Below are positions 39,819-48,151 of a stretch of DNA of 64,000 bases, piece after piece (the first letter of the stretch is position 1; each line of letters begins with the position of its first letter). Under the pieces are notes generated by a model. The model did not search any database, was not told the DNA's origin, and was given only the letters and a program-made list of their open reading frames with translations. The DNA is taken from assembly GCA_038326025.1 (NCBI GenBank), contig JBBQJP010000020.1:9983-73982 (forward strand), written 5' to 3'. Origin of the DNA: CAISIP01 sp038326025 (GTDB taxonomy: Bacteria; Pseudomonadota; Gammaproteobacteria; Burkholderiales; Burkholderiaceae_C). Made by a program: the position numbers and the translations under genes.

Positions 39819-40742
39819 TCAGAATTGCGCCGACACGACCAGTACGCCGGCGCCTACCAGCAGCAGGCCGAGCAACTCGTTGCGACTGATTTTTTCGCGG
39901 AAAAGGCGGCGCGAGACCAGGTAGCTGAACAGGACCTCAACCAGGCCCACGGTGCGCACCTCGACGACGGATTGCAAAGCAAACGCGGTCAACCAACCGA
40001 TCGATGCCATTGCGCCCATCATGCCGGCGACGATGGACAGTTTCCAGGCTTTGGCAATCGTGGCCAGTACCTCGGGCTGGCGCCATGCCAGCCAGGCGCC
40101 GAGCAACACACTTTGCATCAGTTGCGCCAGCAGGACATTGAAGCCGCCGATCATCCAGGGTGAATGGCCGGCCAATTCAAGTGCCGCGCCCCGGTAACCG
40201 ACCCCAGACAAGGCGAACAAGGTGCCCGAGGCCAGCCCGAACCAGGCCGCATTGCGGCTGCCTAGCAATACCTTGCCGTCGAGGCGGCGTGGCAACGACA
40301 ACAGGATCACGCCACCCGTGGCCAGCACCATGGCCAGGCCGGACATCCAGGTTGGAATCTCATGCAGGATCAGCGTGGCAAATATGCCGACCTGCAACAC
40401 CTCGGTTTTTGAGAAGGCCACGCCAACAATGAAGTTGCGCTGCTTCATCGCCACCAGCAGGCAGGCCGTGGCGGCCAACTGGCACAAAGCGCCGAGCGCC
40501 AGCCAGAGCAGGTAGGGCACCTGCACAGTGGGCAACTGCGCCTGTGGCGCAATGAACGTCAGAACCAGCCACAACCAGAGTCCGGCAAATGGCAGCCCGT
40601 ACAGGAAACGCACCAGGGTGGCTCCCAGCGTACCCATGTCGTTGACCAGGCTGCGTTGCGCGGCATTGCGAATGGTCTGGGCGAACGCCGCCCAGACCAC
40701 GATCGGGATCCATGCCCAACTGACGAAGTCGGTGGCGGCCAT
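39819..40742 (-). CDS. EamA/DMT-superfamily transporter
   Basis: Inner-membrane protein of 307 aa with about 10 helices in two EamA halves. The first half ends near NFIVGVAFSKTEVLQVGIFATLILHEIPTWMSGLAMVLATGGVILL (about 105-150) and the second near VEVRTVGLVEVLFSYLVSRRLFREKISRNELLGLLLVGAGVLVVS (about 258-304). The paired pattern of a charged loop (FREK-like) before the last helix is typical. Transported substrate is unknown; relatives move amino acids or metabolites. It lies 15 bp after the lldD-like gene and 69 bp before the racemase-family gene. Confidence 0.88.
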   Translation of the reverse strand: MAATDFVSWAWIPIVVWAAFAQTIRNAAQRSLVNDMGTLGATLVRFLYGLPFAGLWLWLVLTFIAPQAQLPTVQVPYLLWLALGALCQLAATACLLVAMKQRNFIVGVAFSKTEVLQVGIFATLILHEIPTWMSGLAMVLATGGVILLSLPRRLDGKVLLGSRNAAWFGLASGTLFALSGVGYRGAALELAGHSPWMIGGFNVLLAQLMQSVLLGAWLAWRQPEVLATIAKAWKLSIVAGMMGAMASIGWLTAFALQSVVEVRTVGLVEVLFSYLVSRRLFREKISRNELLGLLLVGAGVLVVSAQF

Positions 40743-40757
40743 GCCCGCGCCGTGGCC

Positions 40758-41915
40758 TCAGAGCGGTGCCGGAATCGTGCCCGGCAGCAGAATGCTGCGA
40801 TCCACGGTCTGGATATCGGTGTGGCCACAAAAGGCCATGGTCACATCGAGTTCCTTGTGGATGATCTCCAACGCCTTCGTGACGCCGGCTTCGCCCATGG
40901 CGCCCAGACCATACACCATGGCGCGGCCGATCATGGTGCCGCGCGCGCCCAACGCCCAGGCCTTGAGCACGTCCTGCCCGCTGCGGATGCCACCGTCCAT
41001 CCAGACCTCGGTCTGATCGCCCACAGCCGCCACGATCGGTGCCAGTGCCTCGATGCTTGAAGGCGCGCCGTCGAGCTGGCGGCCGCCATGGTTGCTGACG
41101 ATGATGGCGTCGGCGCCGGCCTGCACCGCCAACTTCGCATCTTCGACGTCCATGATGCCCTTGAGTATGAGTTTGCCGCCCCAGCGCTCCTTGACCCAGG
41201 CGATATCGGCCCACGACAGACGCGGGTCGAACTGCTCGTTGGTCCAGGATGCCAGTGATGCCATGTCGGAGACTCCTTTGACGTGGCCCACCAGGTTGCG
41301 GAAGGTATGGCGCCGGGTCTGCATCATGCCCAGCCACCAGCGTGGCTTGAAGGCAATGTCGATGGCGTTACCGAGCGACGGAATCACCGAGGCGCGCAGC
41401 TTGTTCTTCAGGTCCTTGTGGCGTTGGCCGATGACCTGCAGGTCCAGCGTCAGCACCAGCGCGCTGCAACGCGCGGCCTTGCAGCGGTCGATCATCCGCC
41501 CCATGGCTTCGCGGTCGCGCATCATGTACAACTGGAACCAGAACGGCGTGCTGGTGTTTTCGGCGATGTCCTCGATCGAGCAGATGCTCATCGTCGACAA
41601 GGTGAACGGGATGCCGAATTTCTCGGCCGCGCGCGCGGCGTGAATCTCGCCGTCGGCGTGTTGCATGCCGGTCAGACCCACAGGGGCGATCGCCACCGGC
41701 ATCTTGGCAACGCAGCCCACCATCCGGATGGCGGTCGTGCGGTTCTCCATGTTGACCGCCACGCGCTGGCGCAGCTTGATCTTGTGGAAATCGTCGGAGT
41801 TGGCGCGATAGGTGCCCTCGGTCCACGAGCCGGAATCGGCATAGTCGTAGAACATGCGCGGCACGCGTTTTTGCGCCAGCACGCGCAGGTCTTCGATGGT
41901 GGTGATGATGGGCAC
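40758..41915 (-). CDS. FMN-dependent L-2-hydroxy-acid dehydrogenase (LldD-like)
   Basis: TIM-barrel flavoenzyme of 385 aa that oxidises an L-2-hydroxy acid, probably L-lactate, to the keto acid. The key residues are conserved: Tyr23 and Tyr130 near the active site, Lys252 (LILKGI), catalytic His276 and Arg279 (SNHGGRQLDG), and the phosphate loop MDGGIRSGQDVLKA (about 309-322). The length is standard. It is the first gene of a minus-strand trio with an EamA transporter (15 bp) and a mandelate-racemase family enzyme. Lactate oxidation in a membrane respiratory chain is likely, but other 2-hydroxy acids cannot be excluded. Confidence 0.9.
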   Translation of the reverse strand: MPIITTIEDLRVLAQKRVPRMFYDYADSGSWTEGTYRANSDDFHKIKLRQRVAVNMENRTTAIRMVGCVAKMPVAIAPVGLTGMQHADGEIHAARAAEKFGIPFTLSTMSICSIEDIAENTSTPFWFQLYMMRDREAMGRMIDRCKAARCSALVLTLDLQVIGQRHKDLKNKLRASVIPSLGNAIDIAFKPRWWLGMMQTRRHTFRNLVGHVKGVSDMASLASWTNEQFDPRLSWADIAWVKERWGGKLILKGIMDVEDAKLAVQAGADAIIVSNHGGRQLDGAPSSIEALAPIVAAVGDQTEVWMDGGIRSGQDVLKAWALGARGTMIGRAMVYGLGAMGEAGVTKALEIIHKELDVTMAFCGHTDIQTVDRSILLPGTIPAPL

Positions 41916-42015
41916 GGAAGTCTCCTTGGAACGGGAGACATGTTAGCGGCACCTGTTCGCCGGTCGATTGAAACTCGCCCGGGCGGGTTGAAATTTCTTG
42001 CAGCCGCATGTACCA

Positions 42016-42052
42016 AGGCCCGGCGGATCGCCTGGAGCGACCCGCCGGGCCT
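42016..42052. terminator. GC-rich hairpin between degP-like and lldD-like genes
   Basis: An 11-bp perfect stem (AGGCCCGGCGG / CCGCCGGGCCT) with a 15-nt loop lies about 80 bp after the protease gene stop and about 100 bp before the next start. No U-run follows on either strand, so intrinsic termination is doubtful; it may stabilise an mRNA end. Confidence 0.4.
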
Positions 42053-42130
42053 GGTGGTTTGCCCATGCCAATCGAGGCGGGCTGCGGCACTACGCCGCTG
42101 CTGTGCACGATGGGGCAGTAGTTGCCGCGA

Positions 42131-43612
42131 TCAGCCGAGTTTGATCGGCACGAAGATCTTGTCGCCAGCGCGCTCGATCAGCAATGCCACCGATTTGGCG
42201 GACTTTTCGACAATCGCGCGCACTTGAGCCACGTCCTTGACCGCGGTGCCGTTGACCGCCAGCACCACGTCACCGGGCGCGATGCCGGCGCGTTCGGCGG
42301 CGCCGGCGACCGCCTCGACCACCAGGCCGCTGTCGACACCGGTAGCTGCGCGCTCGTTGGGTTGCAGCGGCCGAAGCGCCAGGCCCAGTCGGCCCTGGTT
42401 GGCATGCGAATCCGATTTGGCGACCTGCTGCGCCGAATCCTTGGCATTGCCCAGGCGTGCGTCGATCTGTTGCGCCTCGCCCTTGCGCCATATCTCGAGC
42501 GCCATCTTGTCGCCCGGTGTTGCCATGGCCACGATGGCTGGCAGGTCGCCGGAGGATTCAATCACGCGGCCGTCGACCTTGCGGATGACGTCGCCGGTCT
42601 GCAGTCCGGCCTTGTCGGCGGGGCCGCCTTTTTCCACCGACGACACCAGTGCGCCTTCGGGTCTGTCGAGCTTGAACGAGTCGGCCAGCGCCTGGTTCAC
42701 TTCCTGGATCGTCACGCCCAAGCGTGCATGTTCGACCTTGCCGGTGGCGACGATCTGATCCTTGACCTTGAGCACGATGTCGATCGGGATCGCGAATGAC
42801 AGGCCCTGGTAGCCGCCAGTACGGCTGTAGATCTGGGAGTTCACACCGATCACCTGGCCGCGGGTGTTGAACAGGGGGCCGCCGGAGTTGCCGGGGTTCA
42901 CCGCCACGTCGGTCTGGATGAATGGCACGGCACTGTCATCGGGCAGCGAGCGGCCCTTGGCGCTGACGACTCCCGCCGTCACCGTGTTCTCAAAACCGAA
43001 TGGCGAGCCAATGGCCAGCACCCATTCGCCGACACGCAGGTCCTTGATGTTGCCGGTCGCCACGATGGGCAGGTCTTTGGCATCGATCTTGAGCACCGCT
43101 ATGTCGGTCCGGGGGTCGGATCCGAGCACCTTGGCCGAAAACTCGCGCCGGTCGGTCAGTTTCACCGTGACATCGCTGGCATCGCGTACCACGTGGGCAT
43201 TGGTCAGAATGATGCCGTCCGCGCTGACGATGAATCCGGAGCCCTGCCCACGCGTGGGTGTCTCGCGCGGCATCTGCTGCTGGCCTTGGCCCTGCTGAAA
43301 GCGGCGGAAGAACTGCTGGAACGGGTCGCTGCCGTTGGGCACGCCATCGGACATCGCATCATTGTCGGACGCTTTTGCGCTGCCGATGACGCTGATATTC
43401 ACGACCGCCGGACCATTTTGTGCCGTGATGCTGGAGAAGTCCGGCAAGGCCATCGGTACGCTGTTCGCGGCTGACGCAATGACTTGCGCAATCGGCGTTG
43501 AGGCGTTTGCGGTATGGATGTTCTGAGCGACTGTGACACCGGCGCCGCCGATGACGCCGGCTGCGACCAAGGCGAGTACCAGGCGCGAGGATTTGAGGGA
43601 CAAATGTTTCAT
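42131..43612 (-). CDS. DegP/HtrA-type periplasmic serine protease
   Basis: Periplasmic protease/chaperone of 493 aa. It has a signal peptide (about 1-30), a trypsin-like domain (about 60-275) with the triad His140 (TNAHVV), Asp170 (RTDIAVL) and Ser243 (GNSGGP), and two PDZ domains (about 290-385 and 400-490). A Gln-rich LA loop (FFRRFQQGQGQQQMPRE, about 101-117) is present. It degrades or holds misfolded envelope proteins. The start follows AGGAGCCACC. A CTTAGC-N5-CTTAAG element about 50 bp upstream is shared with the two-component operon downstream in the window, so it is probably under control of that regulator. Confidence 0.95.
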   Translation of the reverse strand: MKHLSLKSSRLVLALVAAGVIGGAGVTVAQNIHTANASTPIAQVIASAANSVPMALPDFSSITAQNGPAVVNISVIGSAKASDNDAMSDGVPNGSDPFQQFFRRFQQGQGQQQMPRETPTRGQGSGFIVSADGIILTNAHVVRDASDVTVKLTDRREFSAKVLGSDPRTDIAVLKIDAKDLPIVATGNIKDLRVGEWVLAIGSPFGFENTVTAGVVSAKGRSLPDDSAVPFIQTDVAVNPGNSGGPLFNTRGQVIGVNSQIYSRTGGYQGLSFAIPIDIVLKVKDQIVATGKVEHARLGVTIQEVNQALADSFKLDRPEGALVSSVEKGGPADKAGLQTGDVIRKVDGRVIESSGDLPAIVAMATPGDKMALEIWRKGEAQQIDARLGNAKDSAQQVAKSDSHANQGRLGLALRPLQPNERAATGVDSGLVVEAVAGAAERAGIAPGDVVLAVNGTAVKDVAQVRAIVEKSAKSVALLIERAGDKIFVPIKLG

Positions 43613-43662
43613 GGTGGCTCCTGGGGAATGAAGTTGCGATACCCAGAATATGCATGGCCAGC

Positions 43663-43679
43663 CTTAGCGCGCGCTTAAG
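43663..43679. promoter_or_regulatory. CTTAGC-N5-CTTAAG box upstream of degP-like gene
   Basis: CTTAGC (43663-43668), GCGCG, CTTAAG (43674-43679). The two half-sites are 11 bp apart, the spacing of PmrA/QseB-type direct-repeat boxes. The same 17-mer with one base difference lies before the response-regulator gene. Confidence 0.65.
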
Positions 43680-43791
43680 GCGACGCTCGGGTAGCGTCTG
43701 GCGTCAGGGCGGCTCAGCGCTGGCGCTTTTGCCAGCGCCAGAGGCGAGAGTCATGCGCGCAGCCGTTGCAGGGCCTGACGCTTGAAAACTG

Positions 43792-45207
43792 CTATTTTGA
43801 TCGTGGTGTTTTGAATGCTACTTCGGCGCGGAGTCCACCCAGCCGATGGGATTCATCCAATGTCAGGCTGGCGCCATGGCGCAGGGCGATGGCTCTGGCG
43901 ATGGACAGCCCCAGGCCACTTCCGCTGGTCTGCTGCGCGGCGCCGCGCACGAAGCGTTCGAACATGTGTTCACGCTCGTTGTGGGCGATACCGGGCCCGG
44001 AATCTTCGACTGAAACGCTTGCGCAGCCGTCCTGCTCCGACACGCAAACGACGACACTGCCGTCTTGCGGGGTGTACTTGACCGCGTTCTCGACCAGGTT
44101 GCGCAGCAGGATGGCCAGGTTGTCGGCATGGCCGTCGATCCAGACCGGTGTCTGTCCGTCATGAGGAAACGCCGGGCCGTTCCCAAGTTGCCTCGCACCC
44201 CCTCGGGGGGCCTGGCCAAGCCAGGGTTGGGGGCCTTCAAAGCTGAGCGTGATGCCCTTGGCTTGCGCCTGTGGCAAGGCCTCGTCCACCACCTGGACGG
44301 ACAAGTCCAACAGGTTGATTCGTTGCAGGTATCCGTGATCGGTTTCGTTGGATTCCTGTCGCGCCAGCACCAGCAGTTGCTGCATCAGCGCGATGGCGCG
44401 GTCCACGCCCTGATTCAATCTCGTCACGGCCAGTTGCTGCGCTTGCGGATCATTGCTGCGTGCCAACGACTGCGCCTGAATCTTGAGTGCGGTCAGTGGC
44501 GATCGCAACTCGTGCGCGGCATTGGCAACGAAGGCGCGCTGCGCGTCGAAGCTTTCGTGCAGGCGGCCGAACAGCAGGTTGATCTCCTGCACCAGGGGCA
44601 GGACTTCGTCGGGTAGTCCGCCCTCCGGCAAGGCCGTAAGGTCATCGGCTGCCCGTGCGGCCACCTGCTGACGGGTGCGCTCAAGCGGCGCCATCGAGCG
44701 ATTGATGATCCACCACAACACCAGCATCAGCAACGGCGCAATCAGCGCCATCGGCAATACGGCATGCGCCGCGAGGTTGCGGGCACGCGCCTGACGGTCA
44801 TCCATGTTCTGCGCGATCTGGATGGTCTGCACCGGCGTCTGCACCGAAAACACCCGGTAGCGGGTGCCATTCTGGGTTACATCGTCGAATCCCAGCACTG
44901 CGCGTGGTGGCAGCACCACGTGGCTGGACTGGAACACATGGGTACCGTCCGCCGACCAGATCTGGATCACGTATCCTGTGCTTCCCTGGCGCGGTTCGTC
45001 CAGGCGCAGGGGTGGCAGTGCCGGCCCGCCGAGCAGGCTGTTGGCCATCTGCTGCAGGTGGTAGTCGAACAAGGTGTCGGCCTGCGCCAGCGCGCTGCGG
45101 TAGGCAGACACCCCCTGGAACAGCGCACCGATCAGGATCGCTGCCATCACCGACACCAGCAGGCGCCGGCGCAACGAATGGCCAGATGCGGGTTTGGCGG
45201 GGGTCAT
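43792..45207 (-). CDS. Two-component sensor histidine kinase (QseC/PmrB-like)
   Basis: Inner-membrane kinase of 471 aa (ATG 45207). Transmembrane helices at about 15-35 and 150-168 flank a periplasmic domain of about 115 aa. A HAMP region follows (about 170-225), then HisKA with His232 (AHELRSPLTALKIQA) and the ATP domain with Asn374 (NLVENAVKY), DSGPGI and GSGLGLSIARAI. The segment at about 325-354 (GPQPWLGQAPRGGARQLGNG..., DNA 44146-44235) looks like an in-frame insertion of repeat DNA just before the ATP-domain N box. The start overlaps the response-regulator stop by 4 bp (ATGA). It probably phosphorylates that regulator in response to an envelope signal. Confidence 0.9.
   Translation of the reverse strand: MTPAKPASGHSLRRRLLVSVMAAILIGALFQGVSAYRSALAQADTLFDYHLQQMANSLLGGPALPPLRLDEPRQGSTGYVIQIWSADGTHVFQSSHVVLPPRAVLGFDDVTQNGTRYRVFSVQTPVQTIQIAQNMDDRQARARNLAAHAVLPMALIAPLLMLVLWWIINRSMAPLERTRQQVAARAADDLTALPEGGLPDEVLPLVQEINLLFGRLHESFDAQRAFVANAAHELRSPLTALKIQAQSLARSNDPQAQQLAVTRLNQGVDRAIALMQQLLVLARQESNETDHGYLQRINLLDLSVQVVDEALPQAQAKGITLSFEGPQPWLGQAPRGGARQLGNGPAFPHDGQTPVWIDGHADNLAILLRNLVENAVKYTPQDGSVVVCVSEQDGCASVSVEDSGPGIAHNEREHMFERFVRGAAQQTSGSGLGLSIARAIALRHGASLTLDESHRLGGLRAEVAFKTPRSK
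44179..44235. repeat. Repeat-like palindromic insert inside the kinase gene
   Basis: The stretch has two nested palindromes: CCCCCTCGGGGGG (44198-44210) and CCTGGC-CAA-GCCAGG (44211-44225). It codes for about 19-30 extra residues absent from normal kinase ATP domains. Similar GC palindromes are, from memory, dispersed in Comamonadaceae genomes. Confidence 0.6.
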
Positions 45208-45881
45208 GGCGCGGGAATCATGTAACCCAGACCGCGCACCGTCTCGATCACGGTGCTGCCCAGCTTCTTGCGCAGGCCGTGGATGAACACCTCGACGGCG
45301 TTGCTGCTGACCTCGTCTTTCCAGCCGTACAACTTGTCCTCCAGCTGGCTGCGGGAATACACCGCACCGGGACGTGCCATCAGCACCTCCAGTACTGCCC
45401 ATTCGCGGGCTGACAGCGTAATGGATTCGTCGCCCTGACCGTCATGCGCCAGGCGCACGGCTTCGCGGGTGATCGGGTTCAGGCGCAGGCCGTGCAATTC
45501 GCGCACCGAGTCGGCCTGGCCCAGGCTGCGCCGGATCAATGCGCGGATACGCGCCAGCAATTCGTCCAGGTCGTAGGGCTTGAGCACATAGTCGTCGGCG
45601 CCGGCGTCCAGTCCGGCAATGCGGTCCTGCACCGCGTCACGCGCGGTGACGATGAGCACCGGCGTGGCACTTCTGCGGGCGCGCAATCTGCGCAATACCT
45701 CGATGCCGTCCATACGGGGCAGACCGAGGTCGAGCAACACCAGGTCATAGGACTCGCTTTGCAGCGCAGTGTCGGCCATGGTGCCATCACGCACCCAGTC
45801 GACGGCGAAATGCTCGGCACGCAGCACGTCGAGCACCGCCTCGCCGATCATGGTGTCGTCTTCGACCAGTAACAAGCGCAT
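45204..45881 (-). CDS. OmpR-family response regulator (QseB/PmrA-like)
   Basis: DNA-binding regulator of 225 aa. The receiver (about 1-115) has Glu7/Asp8/Asp9, phosphoacceptor Asp51 (LVLLDLGLP) and Lys101 (YVLKPYDLDEL). The winged-helix output (about 128-222) shows ITLSAREWAVLEVLMARPGAVYSRSQLEDKLYGW and EVFIHGLRKKLG...IETVRGLGYM, typical of the QseB/PmrA/TctD branch. It precedes its kinase with a 4-bp overlap. The CTTAGC-N5-CTTAAG box about 60 bp upstream suggests autoregulation, and the same box before degP suggests that gene is a target. Confidence 0.93.
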   Translation of the reverse strand: MRLLLVEDDTMIGEAVLDVLRAEHFAVDWVRDGTMADTALQSESYDLVLLDLGLPRMDGIEVLRRLRARRSATPVLIVTARDAVQDRIAGLDAGADDYVLKPYDLDELLARIRALIRRSLGQADSVRELHGLRLNPITREAVRLAHDGQGDESITLSAREWAVLEVLMARPGAVYSRSQLEDKLYGWKDEVSSNAVEVFIHGLRKKLGSTVIETVRGLGYMIPAP

Positions 45882-45935
45882 CCGGTAGTCCTCTTCTGTC
45901 GTCGTCCATCGACAGGTCGATTGTCGGTGCGGACC

Positions 45936-45952
45936 CTTAGCGTGCGCTTAAG
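45936..45952. promoter_or_regulatory. CTTAGC-N5-CTTAAG box upstream of response-regulator gene
   Basis: CTTAGC (45936-45941), GTGCG, CTTAAG (45947-45952), about 55 bp before the regulator start. It differs from the degP-linked copy by one spacer base. The 11-bp half-site period fits a direct-repeat site for an OmpR-type dimer. Confidence 0.65.
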
Positions 45953-46020
45953 TTACGGCGCTCAAGTCCCCACGCCCTGTCACCGGGAAGCGCCACTGTG
46001 GATGCGCCGGCGCGGTGCGA

Positions 46021-46629
46021 TCAGGGTGCGTCGACGCCAATCAACTGGGCCAGTGCCGGCGTTTCCATCGATCCGCCGCGCGTGACCAGCTGGCCGGTGC
46101 GGGCATTCTTGACGACGGTGAACGGCACACCTTCGAGGCCGAGGTTGTTGAACAGCTTGGTATTGGATTCGACGGCCTGTTTGGCTTCGTCGGTCACGTT
46201 GGAGCCGCTGCCGATGCCGCCACTGCCTGCCAGCAGCGATTTTTCATGTTCGGTCATGGCCTGCGCCGGATCGGCCGCCGACAGCAGCGTCGCACCCTGG
46301 GCCGAACTGGTGGGGTTGATGAGTCCGACCGGCATCCAGACGAATTTGGCTTTCTTCTGCAACGGCTCAGCCGCATTCCACAGGTGGCCGCAATGGGGGC
46401 ACTGGGGGTCGAAGAACACATAGACGGTCGTGGTGCTCATCATCGAACCCACGGTGAATCCCTTGCCTTCGCTGGCCACGATCTCGACCGTCGGTGCACG
46501 TTTGCCCTGGTCGGCGGCGCCAGCTGGCTTGTTGGTGGCGCTGGAGCTGGTTTCTTCGGTTTTGGAGCAGGCGCCCAGAGCCAGGGTCACAGCCAGCAAA
46601 ACCGGTAGAAGGAAACGGGAGCGGTTCAT
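46021..46629 (-). CDS. DsbC/DsbG-like thioredoxin-fold lipoprotein
   Basis: Probable periplasmic lipoprotein of 202 aa. The signal ends in a lipobox (TLALGA-Cys21). The thioredoxin fold starts near residue 68 with TVYVFFDPQCPHCGHLW, giving the redox pair Cys77-x-x-Cys80, and ends with a cis-Pro region GLEGVPFTVVKN. The N-terminal dimerisation domain of DsbC/DsbG is missing or reduced, so a monomeric reductase or isomerase is more likely. ATG 46629 is chosen over 46704 because the signal peptide starts there. It follows argH by 46 bp on the same strand. Confidence 0.85.
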   Translation of the reverse strand: MNRSRFLLPVLLAVTLALGACSKTEETSSSATNKPAGAADQGKRAPTVEIVASEGKGFTVGSMMSTTTVYVFFDPQCPHCGHLWNAAEPLQKKAKFVWMPVGLINPTSSAQGATLLSAADPAQAMTEHEKSLLAGSGGIGSGSNVTDEAKQAVESNTKLFNNLGLEGVPFTVVKNARTGQLVTRGGSMETPALAQLIGVDAP

Positions 46630-46675
46630 GTTCGGCGAGCTTTCTAGAAAAGGGGAGGTTGTCGAATCGGGTGGG

Positions 46676-48073
46676 TCAGGCCAGCCGTTGGCGGTGCCGC
46701 GCAATCTGCGCGCGCACCTGCTGTGGCGCCGTGCCGCCCAGGATGTTACGGGCTTGCAGTGAACCGCGCAGGCTCAGCACCTCATAAACATCCTGTTCGA
46801 TGCGGGAATTGAAACCCTGCAGCACCTGTAAAGGCAACTCGGCCAGGTCGACACCCTGATCAATCGCGCTCTTGACGGCATGGGCCACGGTTTCATGGGC
46901 GTCGCGGAACGGCAGGCCTTTGCGTGTCAGGTAGTCGGCCAGATCGGTCGCAGTGGCGTAACCGCGGCTGGCCGCGCGTTCCATCGCTTCAGGGCGCACC
47001 GTGATGCCCTGCACCATCTCGGCAAAGATGCGCAGCGTGTCCTTGAGCGTGTCAACGCTGTCGAACAGCGGTTCCTTGTCTTCCTGGTTGTCCTTGTTGT
47101 AGGCCAGGGGCTGGCCTTTCATCAAGGTGATCAGGCCCATCAGGTGGCCGACCACACGGCCGGTTTTTCCGCGGGCGAGTTCGGGTACGTCCGGGTTTTT
47201 CTTCTGCGGCATGATCGAGCTGCCGGTGCAGAAACGGTCGGCAATGTCGATGAAGCCGAAACTCTGGCTCATCCACAACACCAGTTCTTCGCTCAACCGG
47301 CTGAAGTGCACCATGCACAGGCTGGCCGCTGCAGCGAACTCGATGGCGAAGTCGCGGTCGCTGACGGCGTCCAGGCTGTTCTGGCACACGCTGTCCATGC
47401 CCAGCGTGGCCGCTACCCGTTCGCGGTCGAGTGGGTAGCTGGTGCCGGCGAGTGCAGCGGCGCCCAGCGGCAGGCGGTTGACACGTCGGCGCACGTCGGC
47501 CATGCGCTCAAAATCGCGCGAGAACATCTCGACATAGGCCAGCATGTGGTGGCCAAAAGCCACCGGCTGGGCTACCTGCAGATGCGTGAAGCCGGGCAGG
47601 ATCACATCGGTGTTCTTCTCCGCCAGATCGACCAGGGCCACCTGCAGCTGGCGCAGCAGGTCGGAGATGACGTCGATCTCGTCACGCAGCCACAGCCGCA
47701 CGTCGGTGGCGACCTGGTCATTGCGTGAACGACCGGTGTGCAGGCGTTTGCCGGCATCTCCCGCGAGTTGCGTCAATCGCGCCTCGATGTTCAGGTGCAC
47801 GTCCTCAAGGTCGAGCTTCCATTCAAAAGTACCGGCCTCGATTTCTGCCGTGATGCTTTGCAAACCCGCGACGATGGCATCGTGGTCCTGCTGGCTGATG
47901 ATGCCCTGATGGCACAACATCTCGGCATGGGCCAGCGAGCCGGCGATGTCTACCCGCCACAGGCGTTTGTCGAAAAACACGCTGGAGGTGTAGCGCTTGA
48001 CGAGGTCGCTCATGGGCTCGGAGAACAGCGCTGACCACGCGGCCGATTTGTTGTCGAGTTGGTTCTGGGACAT
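46676..48073 (-). CDS. argH: Argininosuccinate lyase
   Basis: Last enzyme of arginine synthesis: splits argininosuccinate into arginine and fumarate. The 465-aa length is standard. The fumarase/aspartase-family signature GSSIMPQKKNPDVPELARGK lies near residue 285. Other blocks are HTGRSRNDQVATD (about 112-124), ILPGFTHLQVAQPVAFGHHMLAY (about 158-180) and RVNRLPLGAAALAGTSYPLDRE. Divergent algZ starts 78 bp away, the arrangement seen in Pseudomonas, and a DsbG-like lipoprotein gene follows. Confidence 0.97.
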   Translation of the reverse strand: MSQNQLDNKSAAWSALFSEPMSDLVKRYTSSVFFDKRLWRVDIAGSLAHAEMLCHQGIISQQDHDAIVAGLQSITAEIEAGTFEWKLDLEDVHLNIEARLTQLAGDAGKRLHTGRSRNDQVATDVRLWLRDEIDVISDLLRQLQVALVDLAEKNTDVILPGFTHLQVAQPVAFGHHMLAYVEMFSRDFERMADVRRRVNRLPLGAAALAGTSYPLDRERVAATLGMDSVCQNSLDAVSDRDFAIEFAAAASLCMVHFSRLSEELVLWMSQSFGFIDIADRFCTGSSIMPQKKNPDVPELARGKTGRVVGHLMGLITLMKGQPLAYNKDNQEDKEPLFDSVDTLKDTLRIFAEMVQGITVRPEAMERAASRGYATATDLADYLTRKGLPFRDAHETVAHAVKSAIDQGVDLAELPLQVLQGFNSRIEQDVYEVLSLRGSLQARNILGGTAPQQVRAQIARHRQRLA

Positions 48074-48151
48074 GGATGGGGAAAGTTGGTCGGGCCAGGA
48101 TCTGGTCCGAAGGGAGCAAGATCACCAATAATCGGGGTTACAACCCGAACA

